This document shows, one piece after another, positions 17,660-25,597 of a DNA stretch of 64,000 nt. Each line of letters starts with the position of its first letter. Positions within the stretch are counted from its first letter, which is position 1. Under the pieces are notes generated by a model, which saw nothing but the letters and a program-made list of their open reading frames with translations, had not been told where the DNA came from and did not search any database. This stretch comes from Flavobacterium oncorhynchi (GTDB taxonomy: Bacteria > Bacteroidota > Bacteroidia > Flavobacteriales > Flavobacteriaceae), in NCBI RefSeq assembly GCF_002217355.1, contig NZ_MUHA01000010.1, positions 32,421 through 96,420 on the forward strand. The letters are read 5' to 3'. The translations under genes were made by a program, and so were the position numbers.

Positions 17660-18373
17660 TTAGCTCGATTTTCCTGTAATAAATTCAGCTTCAAATAAAT
17701 GAGCTAAATGTTTATTTATTTTAGACTTCACTTCTTCCTCATCAACTCGTTCAACACCAAGTTCAACGTTTAAAGAGGTAACGCCTTTACCACGAATACC
17801 GCATGGAATTATATTATCAAAATACCCTAAATCTACATTTACATTTAGTGCAAATCCGTGCATGGTAACCCAGCGAGAAGCACGAACGCCCATCGCACAT
17901 ATTTTACGTGCAAATGGTGTACCAACACCAAGCCAAACTCCAGTTTCGCCTTCACTCCTGCCCGACTCTAATTCGTATTCTGCCAAAGTCATAATAATTG
18001 CTTCTTCTAAGAAACGCAAATATTTATGAATATCTGTAAAGAAGTTTTCTAAATCTAGAATTGGATAACCCACAACTTGTCCCGGTCCGTGGTAAGTAAT
18101 ATCTCCTCCACGGTTAATTTTGTAAAATGTTGCTCCTTTGGCTTCAAGCTGTTTTTCGTTTAATAACAAGTTTTCTAAATCACCACTTTTGCCTAGAGTA
18201 TAAACATGCGGATGCTCAACAAACAATAAATAATTGGGAGTTGGTAAATCGAGTTCTTCCCTTCTATTTTTGATTTTTAAATCAACTATAGCTTTAAAAA
18301 GCTCTTCCTGATATTCCCACGTCGATTTATAATCTCTGTTTCCTAGATCTTGAAGTTGAATTTTTTTATTCAT
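17660..18373 (-). CDS. lipB: Octanoyl-[acyl carrier protein]:protein octanoyltransferase
   Basis: LipB moves octanoate from acyl carrier protein to the lipoyl domains of the 2-oxoacid dehydrogenases and the glycine cleavage H protein, the first step of lipoate synthesis in the cytosol. The 237-residue sequence holds the family signature RGGDITYHGPGQVVGYPILDL. The catalytic lysine is in ARKICAMGVR and the catalytic cysteine in IIPCGIRGKGVTSL. It starts five bases after the stop of the upstream lipoprotein gene, so it is the last gene of that operon. lipA is not in the window. Confidence 0.95.
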   Translation of the reverse strand: MNKKIQLQDLGNRDYKSTWEYQEELFKAIVDLKIKNRREELDLPTPNYLLFVEHPHVYTLGKSGDLENLLLNEKQLEAKGATFYKINRGGDITYHGPGQVVGYPILDLENFFTDIHKYLRFLEEAIIMTLAEYELESGRSEGETGVWLGVGTPFARKICAMGVRASRWVTMHGFALNVNVDLGYFDNIIPCGIRGKGVTSLNVELGVERVDEEEVKSKINKHLAHLFEAEFITGKSS

Positions 18374-18378
18374 TTTAT

Positions 18379-19128
18379 TTATTTTTCAAACTCTACTTCA
18401 AAGTTGAGTTTGTCAGGATTCTCCATATAATCCGTAAAAGGGTATTGAATTGTAATTGATTTTCGATCGTCACTGAATAACGCATTCGGATTTGATACTT
18501 TTTTGATTTTTTTCGGGAAATGATAACTCACAACGTAAGTTGAAGATGCAAACATCATTTTTGACATTCCAGCAGAATCTTTAACCATTTCGGCAATTTT
18601 TTTCGGGTCAATTATTGCCTTTCTAGTAAACTTTTTAGCATCATATGTATAAGTCAATACACTATTATTGTTCCCAATACCATTCCCTAACGGACTTGCT
18701 CCTGCTCCTCCTTCAAGTTTTTGAAGCACATTGGCAGTTTGCAAAATATCATGCAGTTCATTTACATTTTTAAAATCAGTCGATAAAGTCATTAAAAATT
18801 GCTTTTTCTCACTACTCATTTTGGTATGAACAGCAAAACTTTCCAGTTTCTTCAACTCTTTCTGAACCTCTGGAGACAACTTAGCAATACTGTCTTTTTT
18901 CTCTTCAAACAATTGCTTGAAAGTAAAACTAGAATCAATATCTTTTTTGGCATCAGCTCCCATTTGATTTCCAATTTGATCGCCTGCCATTTCCATCAAA
19001 GCAGAACCATCCATATCTACAGAAAATTTTCCAGTTCCGTTATCATTGATGTAAATACTTTCAGTAAAAGTACAACTTGTTAAAAAGGCTAATAAAAAAG
19101 AAAAACTTAATAATTTTAATAATTTCAT
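18379..19128 (-). CDS. Paralogous lipoprotein, copy A
   Basis: This 249-residue lipoprotein has a signal peptide ending in FLTSC (lipid Cys19). It belongs to a family of three tandem paralogues here. Shared features are the N-terminal ESIYINDNGTGKFSVDMDG, a central part with FKQLFEEKKDSIAKLSPE, and a conserved C-terminal block YHFPKKIKKVSNPNALFSDDRKS. No catalytic residues or known domain are recognised. The mature protein is probably held on a membrane face in the envelope. It is third in the lipoprotein series and is followed at five bases by lipB. Function unknown. Confidence 0.75.
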   Translation of the reverse strand: MKLLKLLSFSFLLAFLTSCTFTESIYINDNGTGKFSVDMDGSALMEMAGDQIGNQMGADAKKDIDSSFTFKQLFEEKKDSIAKLSPEVQKELKKLESFAVHTKMSSEKKQFLMTLSTDFKNVNELHDILQTANVLQKLEGGAGASPLGNGIGNNNSVLTYTYDAKKFTRKAIIDPKKIAEMVKDSAGMSKMMFASSTYVVSYHFPKKIKKVSNPNALFSDDRKSITIQYPFTDYMENPDKLNFEVEFEK

Positions 19129-19196
19129 CGTTGTGTAATTTTTTTATCAAATATACGAACTCTATTCAAAAGAATATTACTTTGTAAACCTGCTTT

Positions 19197-19976
19197 CTAA
19201 TCTTCGAATATTACCTTAAACCCAATATTCATATTGCTGTTATCCTGCATATTCTCTAAAGGAACATCATAAGCAAAGCTCTTTCTATCAGCAGCAATCA
19301 AAGCATTTTTTAAAGAAACCGTTTTTATCTTTTTAGGAAAATGATATTCCATAGAATATTTACATTCCTTCATCATATCATTCATTTTCTTAGAAAAAGG
19401 ATCATCCTCTTCTTTTCCTTTTTTCTTTTTAGGCTTCGAAACTGCTTTTTTATTATCCTCAGTACTCGAAATCACTTTTGTAAAACTCTTTCCATCATAA
19501 AGGAACGAAGTAGAGTTATTATCCTCCGATTTTGGTGCTGCACTTAAAGCTCCAAGTCGCTTTTTATCCGAAAGAGCTAATTTTTCCATAGCCTGAGTTG
19601 GAGATGCCATTTTTTGAATACTATTTAAATTAGGAAAATCAAATATCATATTATACTCCATTTGCTTTTGCTCTTCGTTCACCTTTAAACTTATTTTAAA
19701 ATTCTCCAGTACCTTAAGCATTTCTTTCTCTGCTGCCGGCAGTTTTGCTATACTATCTTTAGCTTTATCAAATAATTCTTTAAAATTAAACGTAGTATCA
19801 ATAACCTTTTTATCCTTTAAAGAATCTGAACTTTTCATTCCCATTTTATACATTCCCGCCATGTCAAATCCATACGAAAAAGACCCTGAGCCATCCTCAT
19901 TTATAACCACTTTTTCTTTAATGGTGCAACTTGACATACATAATACTGCAAGGATATAAAACAGTCCTTTTTTCAT
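19197..19976 (-). CDS. Paralogous lipoprotein, copy B
   Basis: This 259-residue lipoprotein (Cys17 in VLCMSSC) is the middle copy of the tandem family. It keeps KVVINEDGSGSFSYGFDM near the N-terminus, FKELFDKAKDSIAKLPAAE, and the C-terminal YHFPKKIKTVSLKNALIAADRKS. It also has a lysine-rich insert (SKPKKKKGKEEDDPF, around residue 180) that the other copies lack. It is most like copy A, pointing to a later duplication between these two. It sits 68 bases upstream of copy A. Function unknown. Confidence 0.75.
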   Translation of the reverse strand: MKKGLFYILAVLCMSSCTIKEKVVINEDGSGSFSYGFDMAGMYKMGMKSSDSLKDKKVIDTTFNFKELFDKAKDSIAKLPAAEKEMLKVLENFKISLKVNEEQKQMEYNMIFDFPNLNSIQKMASPTQAMEKLALSDKKRLGALSAAPKSEDNNSTSFLYDGKSFTKVISSTEDNKKAVSKPKKKKGKEEDDPFSKKMNDMMKECKYSMEYHFPKKIKTVSLKNALIAADRKSFAYDVPLENMQDNSNMNIGFKVIFED

Positions 19977-20036
19977 GATTTTAATTTTTTGGTTAGTAAG
20001 CCGCGAAGATACCTTCTTTTGATAATAATTTAAGTT

Positions 20037-20753
20037 TTATTCTAAAATCACTTCCAAATTTGTCAATTCAGAATTTTTCAGGCAGTCTGAAAGCTGAAAT
20101 TCTAAACTTAACGATTTTCTATCGGCACTAAGAACCGCTTTTTCGTTTGAAATCGATTTTATCTTTCTTGGAAAATAGTAATTTAAGACATACGATTGTT
20201 TCAATTTATAGTTAGAAAATACATTTTTTTTGTCCTCTACTTCTTTCATTCTCTCATCGAATTTTTCTTGATCAGTGATTACCAAATTTCTTCTAAATAT
20301 AACACCATCAAAGCTATATTTTATTTTATAAAACGGCTTAACTATCGTATAATTTTCTTTTAAACAACTTGCTAAACTAAGGCTTTCATAAACATTAGGA
20401 ACTTCTTCTATCTTTTTAAAATCGCATGAAACAATATTAAAATTCTCCATCTGAATTGGATCCATTTTCACATGCATTTTCACATTAGAATGTTCCTGAA
20501 ATAATGCTTGATCTGATTTACTAAATCGAACAAAAGTTTCTTGATATTTAGTGATATAATCTTGAAAAACAAATATCGTATCAATAAATTTCTCTGAAGA
20601 AGGACTATTTTTTCGTAACTGCATAACACTATTTTCATCCCGAAGACTGTAAACTTCAATATTTCCAGTTCCGTCTGGGTTTATTATTATCGTTTCAGTT
20701 ATAGTGCAGCTTGTAAGCAGAATTAGTAATAAAAAGGCTGATATAAATTTCAT
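20037..20753 (-). CDS. Paralogous lipoprotein, copy C
   Basis: This 238-residue lipoprotein (Cys16 in LILLTSC) is the first and most divergent copy of the tandem family. The conserved start TETIIINPDGTGNIEVYS and the C-terminal YYFPRKIKSISNEKAVLSADRKS tie it to copies A and B. The middle has no recognised domain. It is the promoter-proximal gene of a probable operon C-B-A-lipB and is divergent from lysS across a 225-base spacer. Function unknown; conservation of both ends suggests a common beta-rich fold. Confidence 0.72.
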   Translation of the reverse strand: MKFISAFLLLILLTSCTITETIIINPDGTGNIEVYSLRDENSVMQLRKNSPSSEKFIDTIFVFQDYITKYQETFVRFSKSDQALFQEHSNVKMHVKMDPIQMENFNIVSCDFKKIEEVPNVYESLSLASCLKENYTIVKPFYKIKYSFDGVIFRRNLVITDQEKFDERMKEVEDKKNVFSNYKLKQSYVLNYYFPRKIKSISNEKAVLSADRKSLSLEFQLSDCLKNSELTNLEVILE

Positions 20754-20948
20754 TTTTTAGGAGATTCTGAGTTTTTATGAGTCGCTAAGATAACTAGATT
20801 CTGACTCAATTTCTTACAAAAGTATTTTATTTTAAAACAATATATAGTCCCCACACCAATCTATACGGGGCAAAAGGGGATTGAAATACAATAAATTGCT
20901 GCTGCAAAAATTCTAAAATACGCATTCTAAAATCTACATTCTTTTCTT

Positions 20949-20956
20949 TATCTTTG
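20949..20956 (+). promoter_or_regulatory. Putative -7 element of lysS
   Basis: TATCTTTG is a perfect match to TANNTTTG and is followed by GCAC. It is 22 bases before the lysS ATG, giving a leader of roughly 15 bases. No clear -33 TTTG is visible. Confidence 0.65.
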
Positions 20957-20978
20957 CACTCTTAAAAAAAGCACAAAA

Positions 20979-22679
20979 ATGGCATTATCAGAACAAGAAA
21001 TCATCAGAAGAGAAAAACTTCAAAACTTACGCAGCTTAGGAATCAATCCTTATCCAGCTAATCTTTTTCCTGTAAATCATACTTCGAAGCAAATAAAGGA
21101 GTCGTTTGAAGAAGGCAAGAAGGTTATCGTTGCGGGTCGTTTGATGAGTGTTCGTGATCAAGGTAAAGCTTGTTTTGCTGAATTACAGGATAGCGAAGGA
21201 CGTATTCAATTATACGTGAATCGTGATGTTTTGTGTGAAGGCGACGATAAAACTTTATACAACCAAGTATTTAAAAAATTAACTGATTTAGGTGACTTTA
21301 TTGGTATCGAAGGTGAATTGTTTACTACACAAGTTGGTGCAAAATGTATTCGTGTAAGCGGTTTTACTTTCTTGAGTAAAACATTACGTCCGCTTCCGTT
21401 ACCAAAAGTTGACGAAGAAGGAAACGTTCACGATGCATTTAATGATGCTGAATTACGTTATAGAATGCGTTATGTGGATTTAACTGTAAATCCACAAGTA
21501 AAAGAAACTTTCATCAAACGTACAAAGTTATTTACAGCAATGCGTGGTTATTTTAACGATGCAGGATATCTTGAAGTTGATACCCCAGTTTTACAGTCAA
21601 TTCCAGGTGGTGCTTCCGCGAGACCTTTTATCACACACCATAATTCGCTTGATATTCCGCTTTATATGCGTATTGCGAATGAATTATACTTAAAAAGATT
21701 AATTGTTGGTGGATTCGAAGGTGTTTATGAGTTTTCTAGAAACTTCCGTAACGAAGGTATGGACAGAACGCATAATCCTGAATTTACCGCAATGGAAATA
21801 TATGTAGCTTACAAAGACTACAACTGGATGATGGAATTTGCTGAAGGCTTATTAGAGCATTGTGCAATTGCTGTAAACGGAACTAGCGAAGTTACTTTTG
21901 GTGAACACCAAATTAACTTTAAAGCGCCTTACGCTCGGGTAACAATGACGGATTCTATCAAACATTTTACTGGTTTTGACATTTCCGGTAAATCAGAAGA
22001 AGAATTGTTTGAAGCTGCAAGAGGAATGGGAATCGAAGTGGACAAAACAATGGGTAAAGGAAAATTGATTGATGAGATTTTTGGAGCGAAATGCGAAGGA
22101 AACTATATTCAGCCAACTTTCATTACTGATTATCCAAAAGAAATGTCTCCGCTTTGTAAAGAGCATAGAGATAATCCGGACTTGACGGAACGTTTTGAAT
22201 TAATGGTTTGTGGTAAAGAAATTGCAAATGCATATTCTGAATTAAATGACCCAATTGATCAAAGAGAACGTTTTGAAGATCAAATGCGTTTGGCTGCAAA
22301 AGGTGATGATGAAGCTAACGGAATTATCGACGAAGATTTCTTAAGAGCACTAGAATACGGAATGCCTCCAACTTCTGGAATGGGAATTGGAATGGATCGT
22401 TTGATTATGTATTTAACAAACAATGCTTCTATTCAAGAAGTTTTATTGTTCCCGCAAATGCGTCCGGAGAAAAAACAATTAATTGAATTAACTGATGAAG
22501 AGAAAGCAATTATTCACTTCCTTAAAGAGAACGAAAACAAAATGGATCTTGCACAGCTAAAAGTTACAGCTAATTTAAGCGGTAAAAAATGGGATGCAGC
22601 TATGAAAAATTTATCAAAACATGGTTTGACTAAAGTTGCCGTTGAAGGTGAATTTAAATTTGTGGAACTAGTTGGATAA
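20979..22679 (+). CDS. lysS: Lysine--tRNA ligase (class II) with C-terminal extension
   Basis: The enzyme charges tRNA-Lys. The N-terminal OB-fold anticodon domain (about 50-160, IVAGRLMSVRDQGKACFAELQD) is followed by the class II core. Motif 2 is FRNEGMDRTHNPEFTAMEIY and motif 3 is GMGIGMDRLIMYLT. At 566 residues it is about 60 longer than E. coli LysS. The extra C-terminal part (about 505-566: DEEKAIIHFLKENENKMDLAQLK and on) looks like a small winged-helix-like helical domain and appears in LysRS of this phylum. Transcription likely starts at the -7 box at 20949 and ends at the hairpin 22706-22738. Confidence 0.95.
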   Translation: MALSEQEIIRREKLQNLRSLGINPYPANLFPVNHTSKQIKESFEEGKKVIVAGRLMSVRDQGKACFAELQDSEGRIQLYVNRDVLCEGDDKTLYNQVFKKLTDLGDFIGIEGELFTTQVGAKCIRVSGFTFLSKTLRPLPLPKVDEEGNVHDAFNDAELRYRMRYVDLTVNPQVKETFIKRTKLFTAMRGYFNDAGYLEVDTPVLQSIPGGASARPFITHHNSLDIPLYMRIANELYLKRLIVGGFEGVYEFSRNFRNEGMDRTHNPEFTAMEIYVAYKDYNWMMEFAEGLLEHCAIAVNGTSEVTFGEHQINFKAPYARVTMTDSIKHFTGFDISGKSEEELFEAARGMGIEVDKTMGKGKLIDEIFGAKCEGNYIQPTFITDYPKEMSPLCKEHRDNPDLTERFELMVCGKEIANAYSELNDPIDQRERFEDQMRLAAKGDDEANGIIDEDFLRALEYGMPPTSGMGIGMDRLIMYLTNNASIQEVLLFPQMRPEKKQLIELTDEEKAIIHFLKENENKMDLAQLKVTANLSGKKWDAAMKNLSKHGLTKVAVEGEFKFVELVG

Positions 22680-22705
22680 ATTCCAAGTTGGATTTTATAA
22701 TATTC

Positions 22706-22738
22706 AAACCCGACAGGTTTTAAAAACCTGTCGGGTTT
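22706..22738. terminator. Terminator after lysS, CCTGTCGGGTTT repeat family
   Basis: A perfect 15-base inverted repeat (22706-22720 and 22724-22738; core CCCGACAGG/CCTGTCGGG) with a TAA loop is followed by TTTATTTTTTT. A near-identical hairpin, with one compensated base pair changed, lies at 52772-52804. It may therefore be a mobile palindromic repeat used as a terminator. Confidence 0.85.
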
Positions 22739-22787
22739 ATTTTTTTAATTTGTCTAATTAATACATCCACTTATATAAAACTTCAAA

Positions 22788-23267
22788 ATGCTAAATTGTA
22801 TTATCTTCCTCCTATTTTTAGTACTTATTTATTTTGTTTATTCCTTCGAAAAAGATTCTCGAAAAAGGATGCCTTTGGAGAGAAGGCAAAAAATGTTTGA
22901 ATTACTAAAAAATAAGTATAGCGGGCTAAAAGAAAATGATCTTAATTTCTTTGAATATAAAACAACCAATCATAATATATTATTTGAATATAAACTTATT
23001 ACATCAAGAAGAGTTTCAAACAGCTTGAAAGTGTATTTAGATATTTCTGCAATTGAAGAAGACATTAAACAATTATGTAGAATTCATTTTTATTGTACCA
23101 AAATAAACAATCGAGATTACGTTGAAATGCCCGTCGAAGCATACTTTGATTCATTATACAATTTATCAGAGACTTCACCTAAAATTGTTAATAGAATAAT
23201 TTCAGAAACAGAAAGCTACATTTCTGAAAAAAGAAAAAAAAGAGATGAAAAAGCTACTAAATTTTAA
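22788..23267 (+). CDS. Hypothetical membrane-anchored protein
   Basis: This 159-residue protein is not recognised. It starts with one hydrophobic segment (about 2-19, LNCIIFLLFLVLIYFVYSF), then a basic stretch (RKRMPLERRQK), so the rest is probably cytosolic. The soluble part is mixed alpha/beta with no visible motif and ends in a basic tail (EKRKKRDEKATKF). It overlaps the 3' end of the convergent lipoprotein gene by four bases. The lysS terminator separates it from lysS. Function unknown. Confidence 0.6.
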   Translation: MLNCIIFLLFLVLIYFVYSFEKDSRKRMPLERRQKMFELLKNKYSGLKENDLNFFEYKTTNHNILFEYKLITSRRVSNSLKVYLDISAIEEDIKQLCRIHFYCTKINNRDYVEMPVEAYFDSLYNLSETSPKIVNRIISETESYISEKRKKRDEKATKF

Positions 23268-23860
23268 AACGAATACTTCTCCATTTTTTTTCCTTGAACA
23301 TCCAAAACCTTTGTACTTTCTTTAGGAACATTACCTTTCATAACTTCCTGAACAGATGGATTTGAAGGATATTTTCCGCCTTTCATTTTTAAAAGATGAA
23401 ATTTTCCTCCGCTTTCAAATATAAGATCATAAAATTTTTCCGTTGATGAAGAGGTTACGTAAATTGGATAATCGGTTACAGTAAAACGATTGATTACACT
23501 TCCATCATTGTTTAAAATGTATCCTGAACAGCCTCCGCTTCCGCAGAAATAAGAGTTTGAGAAACCTACAAAATATTCGTTTTTCTTATCATTATTCAAA
23601 TCAAATTCTTGATAATAAAAATAACGATCGTCTTTTGTCATAGCTGGAATATCTTTCTTCAACAAAACACCTAATTGTTTCCTAATCAATTCGACTGCTT
23701 TATCATCTCTTGGAGGCGCTTCGTTGAGATTTGCTGTTCCTCCCAATGTTTTAGACAAAGTGTCCTGCACAATAGTTTTTACTATATTTTTTGATTCTGT
23801 TTTATTTTGACATGAATACAATGCCAAAATTGCAATTGCAATTACGATTTTACTTTTCAT
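23264..23860 (-). CDS. Hypothetical lipoprotein with Ca-binding-like loop
   Basis: This 198-residue lipoprotein has a signal peptide ending in LALYSC (Cys17). A linker, a conserved-looking segment (VELIRKQLGVLLKKDIPAMTKDDRYF) and a region resembling FG-GAP/VCBS or EF-hand-like repeats follow. That region includes FDLNNDKKNEYFVGF, with spaced Asp and Asn residues, and a cysteine pair in YFCGSGGCSGY. Such segments often bind calcium, but this is only a resemblance. The 3' end overlaps the convergent gene by four bases. Function unknown. Confidence 0.65.
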   Translation of the reverse strand: MKSKIVIAIAILALYSCQNKTESKNIVKTIVQDTLSKTLGGTANLNEAPPRDDKAVELIRKQLGVLLKKDIPAMTKDDRYFYYQEFDLNNDKKNEYFVGFSNSYFCGSGGCSGYILNNDGSVINRFTVTDYPIYVTSSSTEKFYDLIFESGGKFHLLKMKGGKYPSNPSVQEVMKGNVPKESTKVLDVQGKKMEKYSF

Positions 23861-23903
23861 AATTTGTTGTTTTTAATTTTATACTTACCCTTTATAATCA
23901 ATT

Positions 23904-24929
23904 CTAGACAAGCAAAGCTCCTTTATTTTCAATATCATTTTCGCTCAGCAATGCTTTAATATTATTAAAAGTAACCAACGCAATCTGAGTTAAAGCTTCA
24001 TTGGTAAAAAATGCCTGATGTGCTGTTACTAAAACATTAGGAAAACTCATTAACCTTTGAATAGCATCATCCTGAATAATATCTGCAGATAAATCTCTGA
24101 AAAATAATTTTTCTTCCTGTTCGTAAACATCAATTCCTAAATAACCTATTTTACCTTCTTTCAAGCCCTCAATAACCGAAGCCGTTTCAATCAATCCACC
24201 TCGGCTTGTATTAATAATCATCACATTATCTTTCATAGACGCAATTGAATCTTTATTGACAACGTGCTTTGTTTGAGCATTTAACGGACAGTGGAGCGAG
24301 ATAATATCACTCGATTTAAAAATCGTTTCCAGCGATACAAATTCTACTCCGTCCCTTATCATTTCATCATTCGTAATAATATCATAAGCCAGTACTTTAC
24401 AACCAAAACCTAAAGCAATTTTAGAAAATGCTTTTCCTATATTTCCAGTTCCAATAATTCCAACCGTTTTTCCAAACAAATCAAAACCTAACAATCCGTT
24501 TAGAGAAAAATTTTGTTCGCGAACACGATTGTACGCTTTATGCGTTTTTCTGTTCAATGTTAAAATCATTGCCATTGCATGTTCTGCAACAGCTTGCGGA
24601 GAATAAGCAGGAACGCGGCAAACTTTTAAATTATATTTCTTAGCTGCTTCTAAATCGACATTGTTAAAACCTGCACAACGTAATGCAATAATTTTCACTC
24701 CTTTTTCTGCCAGCTGCTTAATTACGGCTTCGTTTACTATATCATTTACAAAAACACAAACAACAGCGGCATTTTCAATTAAAATAACAGTCTGAGGATT
24801 AAGCTGGGTTTCAAAAAAATCCAATTCAAAACCAAAATCGGCATTGTATTTATTAAAAAAAGATTTATCGTAAGGCTGTGTTGAAAAAAAGGCGATTTTA
24901 CTTCCGCTGATTGTAGTAACTAAACTCAT
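23904..24929 (-). CDS. D-2-hydroxyacid dehydrogenase (D-lactate dehydrogenase-like)
   Basis: This 341-residue NAD-dependent enzyme would interconvert pyruvate and D-lactate, or a related 2-oxoacid pair, in the cytosol. The Rossmann motif is VGIIGTGNIGKAF (about 155-167). The catalytic triad is visible as Arg in NTSRGGLIE, Glu in IDVYEQEEK and His in VTAHQAFFTNEAL. The sequence is closest to the LdhA branch (SPQAVAEHAMAMILTLNRK, LFFRDLS). It is 43 bases upstream of the lipoprotein gene on the same strand. Expected role: disposal of reducing power under oxygen limitation. Confidence 0.88.
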   Translation of the reverse strand: MSLVTTISGSKIAFFSTQPYDKSFFNKYNADFGFELDFFETQLNPQTVILIENAAVVCVFVNDIVNEAVIKQLAEKGVKIIALRCAGFNNVDLEAAKKYNLKVCRVPAYSPQAVAEHAMAMILTLNRKTHKAYNRVREQNFSLNGLLGFDLFGKTVGIIGTGNIGKAFSKIALGFGCKVLAYDIITNDEMIRDGVEFVSLETIFKSSDIISLHCPLNAQTKHVVNKDSIASMKDNVMIINTSRGGLIETASVIEGLKEGKIGYLGIDVYEQEEKLFFRDLSADIIQDDAIQRLMSFPNVLVTAHQAFFTNEALTQIALVTFNNIKALLSENDIENKGALLV

Positions 24930-25121
24930 AATGAATTGTTCTTGGATTTTAATTTGTTTATACCTTAAAAATACAAAAATAATTCTAGATGCTTCTTTTA
25001 AAATAAAGCTTTAAAGTTTTACGTTTCAATTTGTTAAATAAAGCACAATTCTAACTTAGTTAATTAAACCTATTGATTTTAACATTGTCTAATCGATATA
25101 AACAATTAAAAAACTTACATC

Positions 25122-25559
25122 ATGAAAAAATTATTTATCGCTGCTTTACTATTTGTTGGAATAGCAAGTTTTGCACAAGAAGCCGACCAAAAACCTATGC
25201 GTGAGCATAAAGAAAGATTAACTCCAGAACAGCGCAGTGAAAAGCAGTTAAAAAAACTAACTTCTGAGTTAAATTTAGATGCCAATCAACAAACACAAGT
25301 AAAACAACTTTTAGCAGATCGTAATGCTAAAGCTGAAAAGTTTAAAGAAGCCAGAAAAGACAAAAAAGACAGCAATGTAAAACCAACAGCTGCTGAAAAA
25401 GAAGCTTTCAAAAAACAAATGATGGACGAAAAAGAGGCTAATGATGCAAAAATGAAAGCGATTTTGAATGCGGACCAATACAGCAAATGGAAAAACATTC
25501 AGAAAGAAAATCAAGATAAGATGAAAAATAAAATGAAAGAACGAAAAGACCAAGAATAA
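25122..25559 (+). CDS. DUF4890-type exported helical protein
   Basis: This 145-residue secreted protein has a signal peptide (MKKLFIAALLFVGIASFAQ) and a mature part almost wholly charged helix (Lys, Glu, Asp, Gln). It includes LTPEQRSEKQLKKLTSELNLDANQQTQVKQLL and ILNADQYSKWKNI. The spacing resembles LTxxQ-type periplasmic proteins of the Spy/CpxP kind, and it fits the Bacteroidota DUF4890 family. A periplasmic chaperone or stress-sensor role is possible by analogy only. It is monocistronic and ends at a strong terminator directly after its stop. Confidence 0.75.
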   Translation: MKKLFIAALLFVGIASFAQEADQKPMREHKERLTPEQRSEKQLKKLTSELNLDANQQTQVKQLLADRNAKAEKFKEARKDKKDSNVKPTAAEKEAFKKQMMDEKEANDAKMKAILNADQYSKWKNIQKENQDKMKNKMKERKDQE

Positions 25560-25585
25560 AAAAAGAGGCTCGTAAGCCTCTTTTT
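25560..25585. terminator. Terminator after the DUF4890 gene
   Basis: An 11-base perfect stem (25560-25570 and 25575-25585, core AAGAGGCT/AGCCTCTT) with a CGTA loop and T-run starts one base after the stop codon. It faces the convergent metalloprotease gene and can serve both. Confidence 0.9.
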
Positions 25586-25597
25586 ATTTGTATAAAT

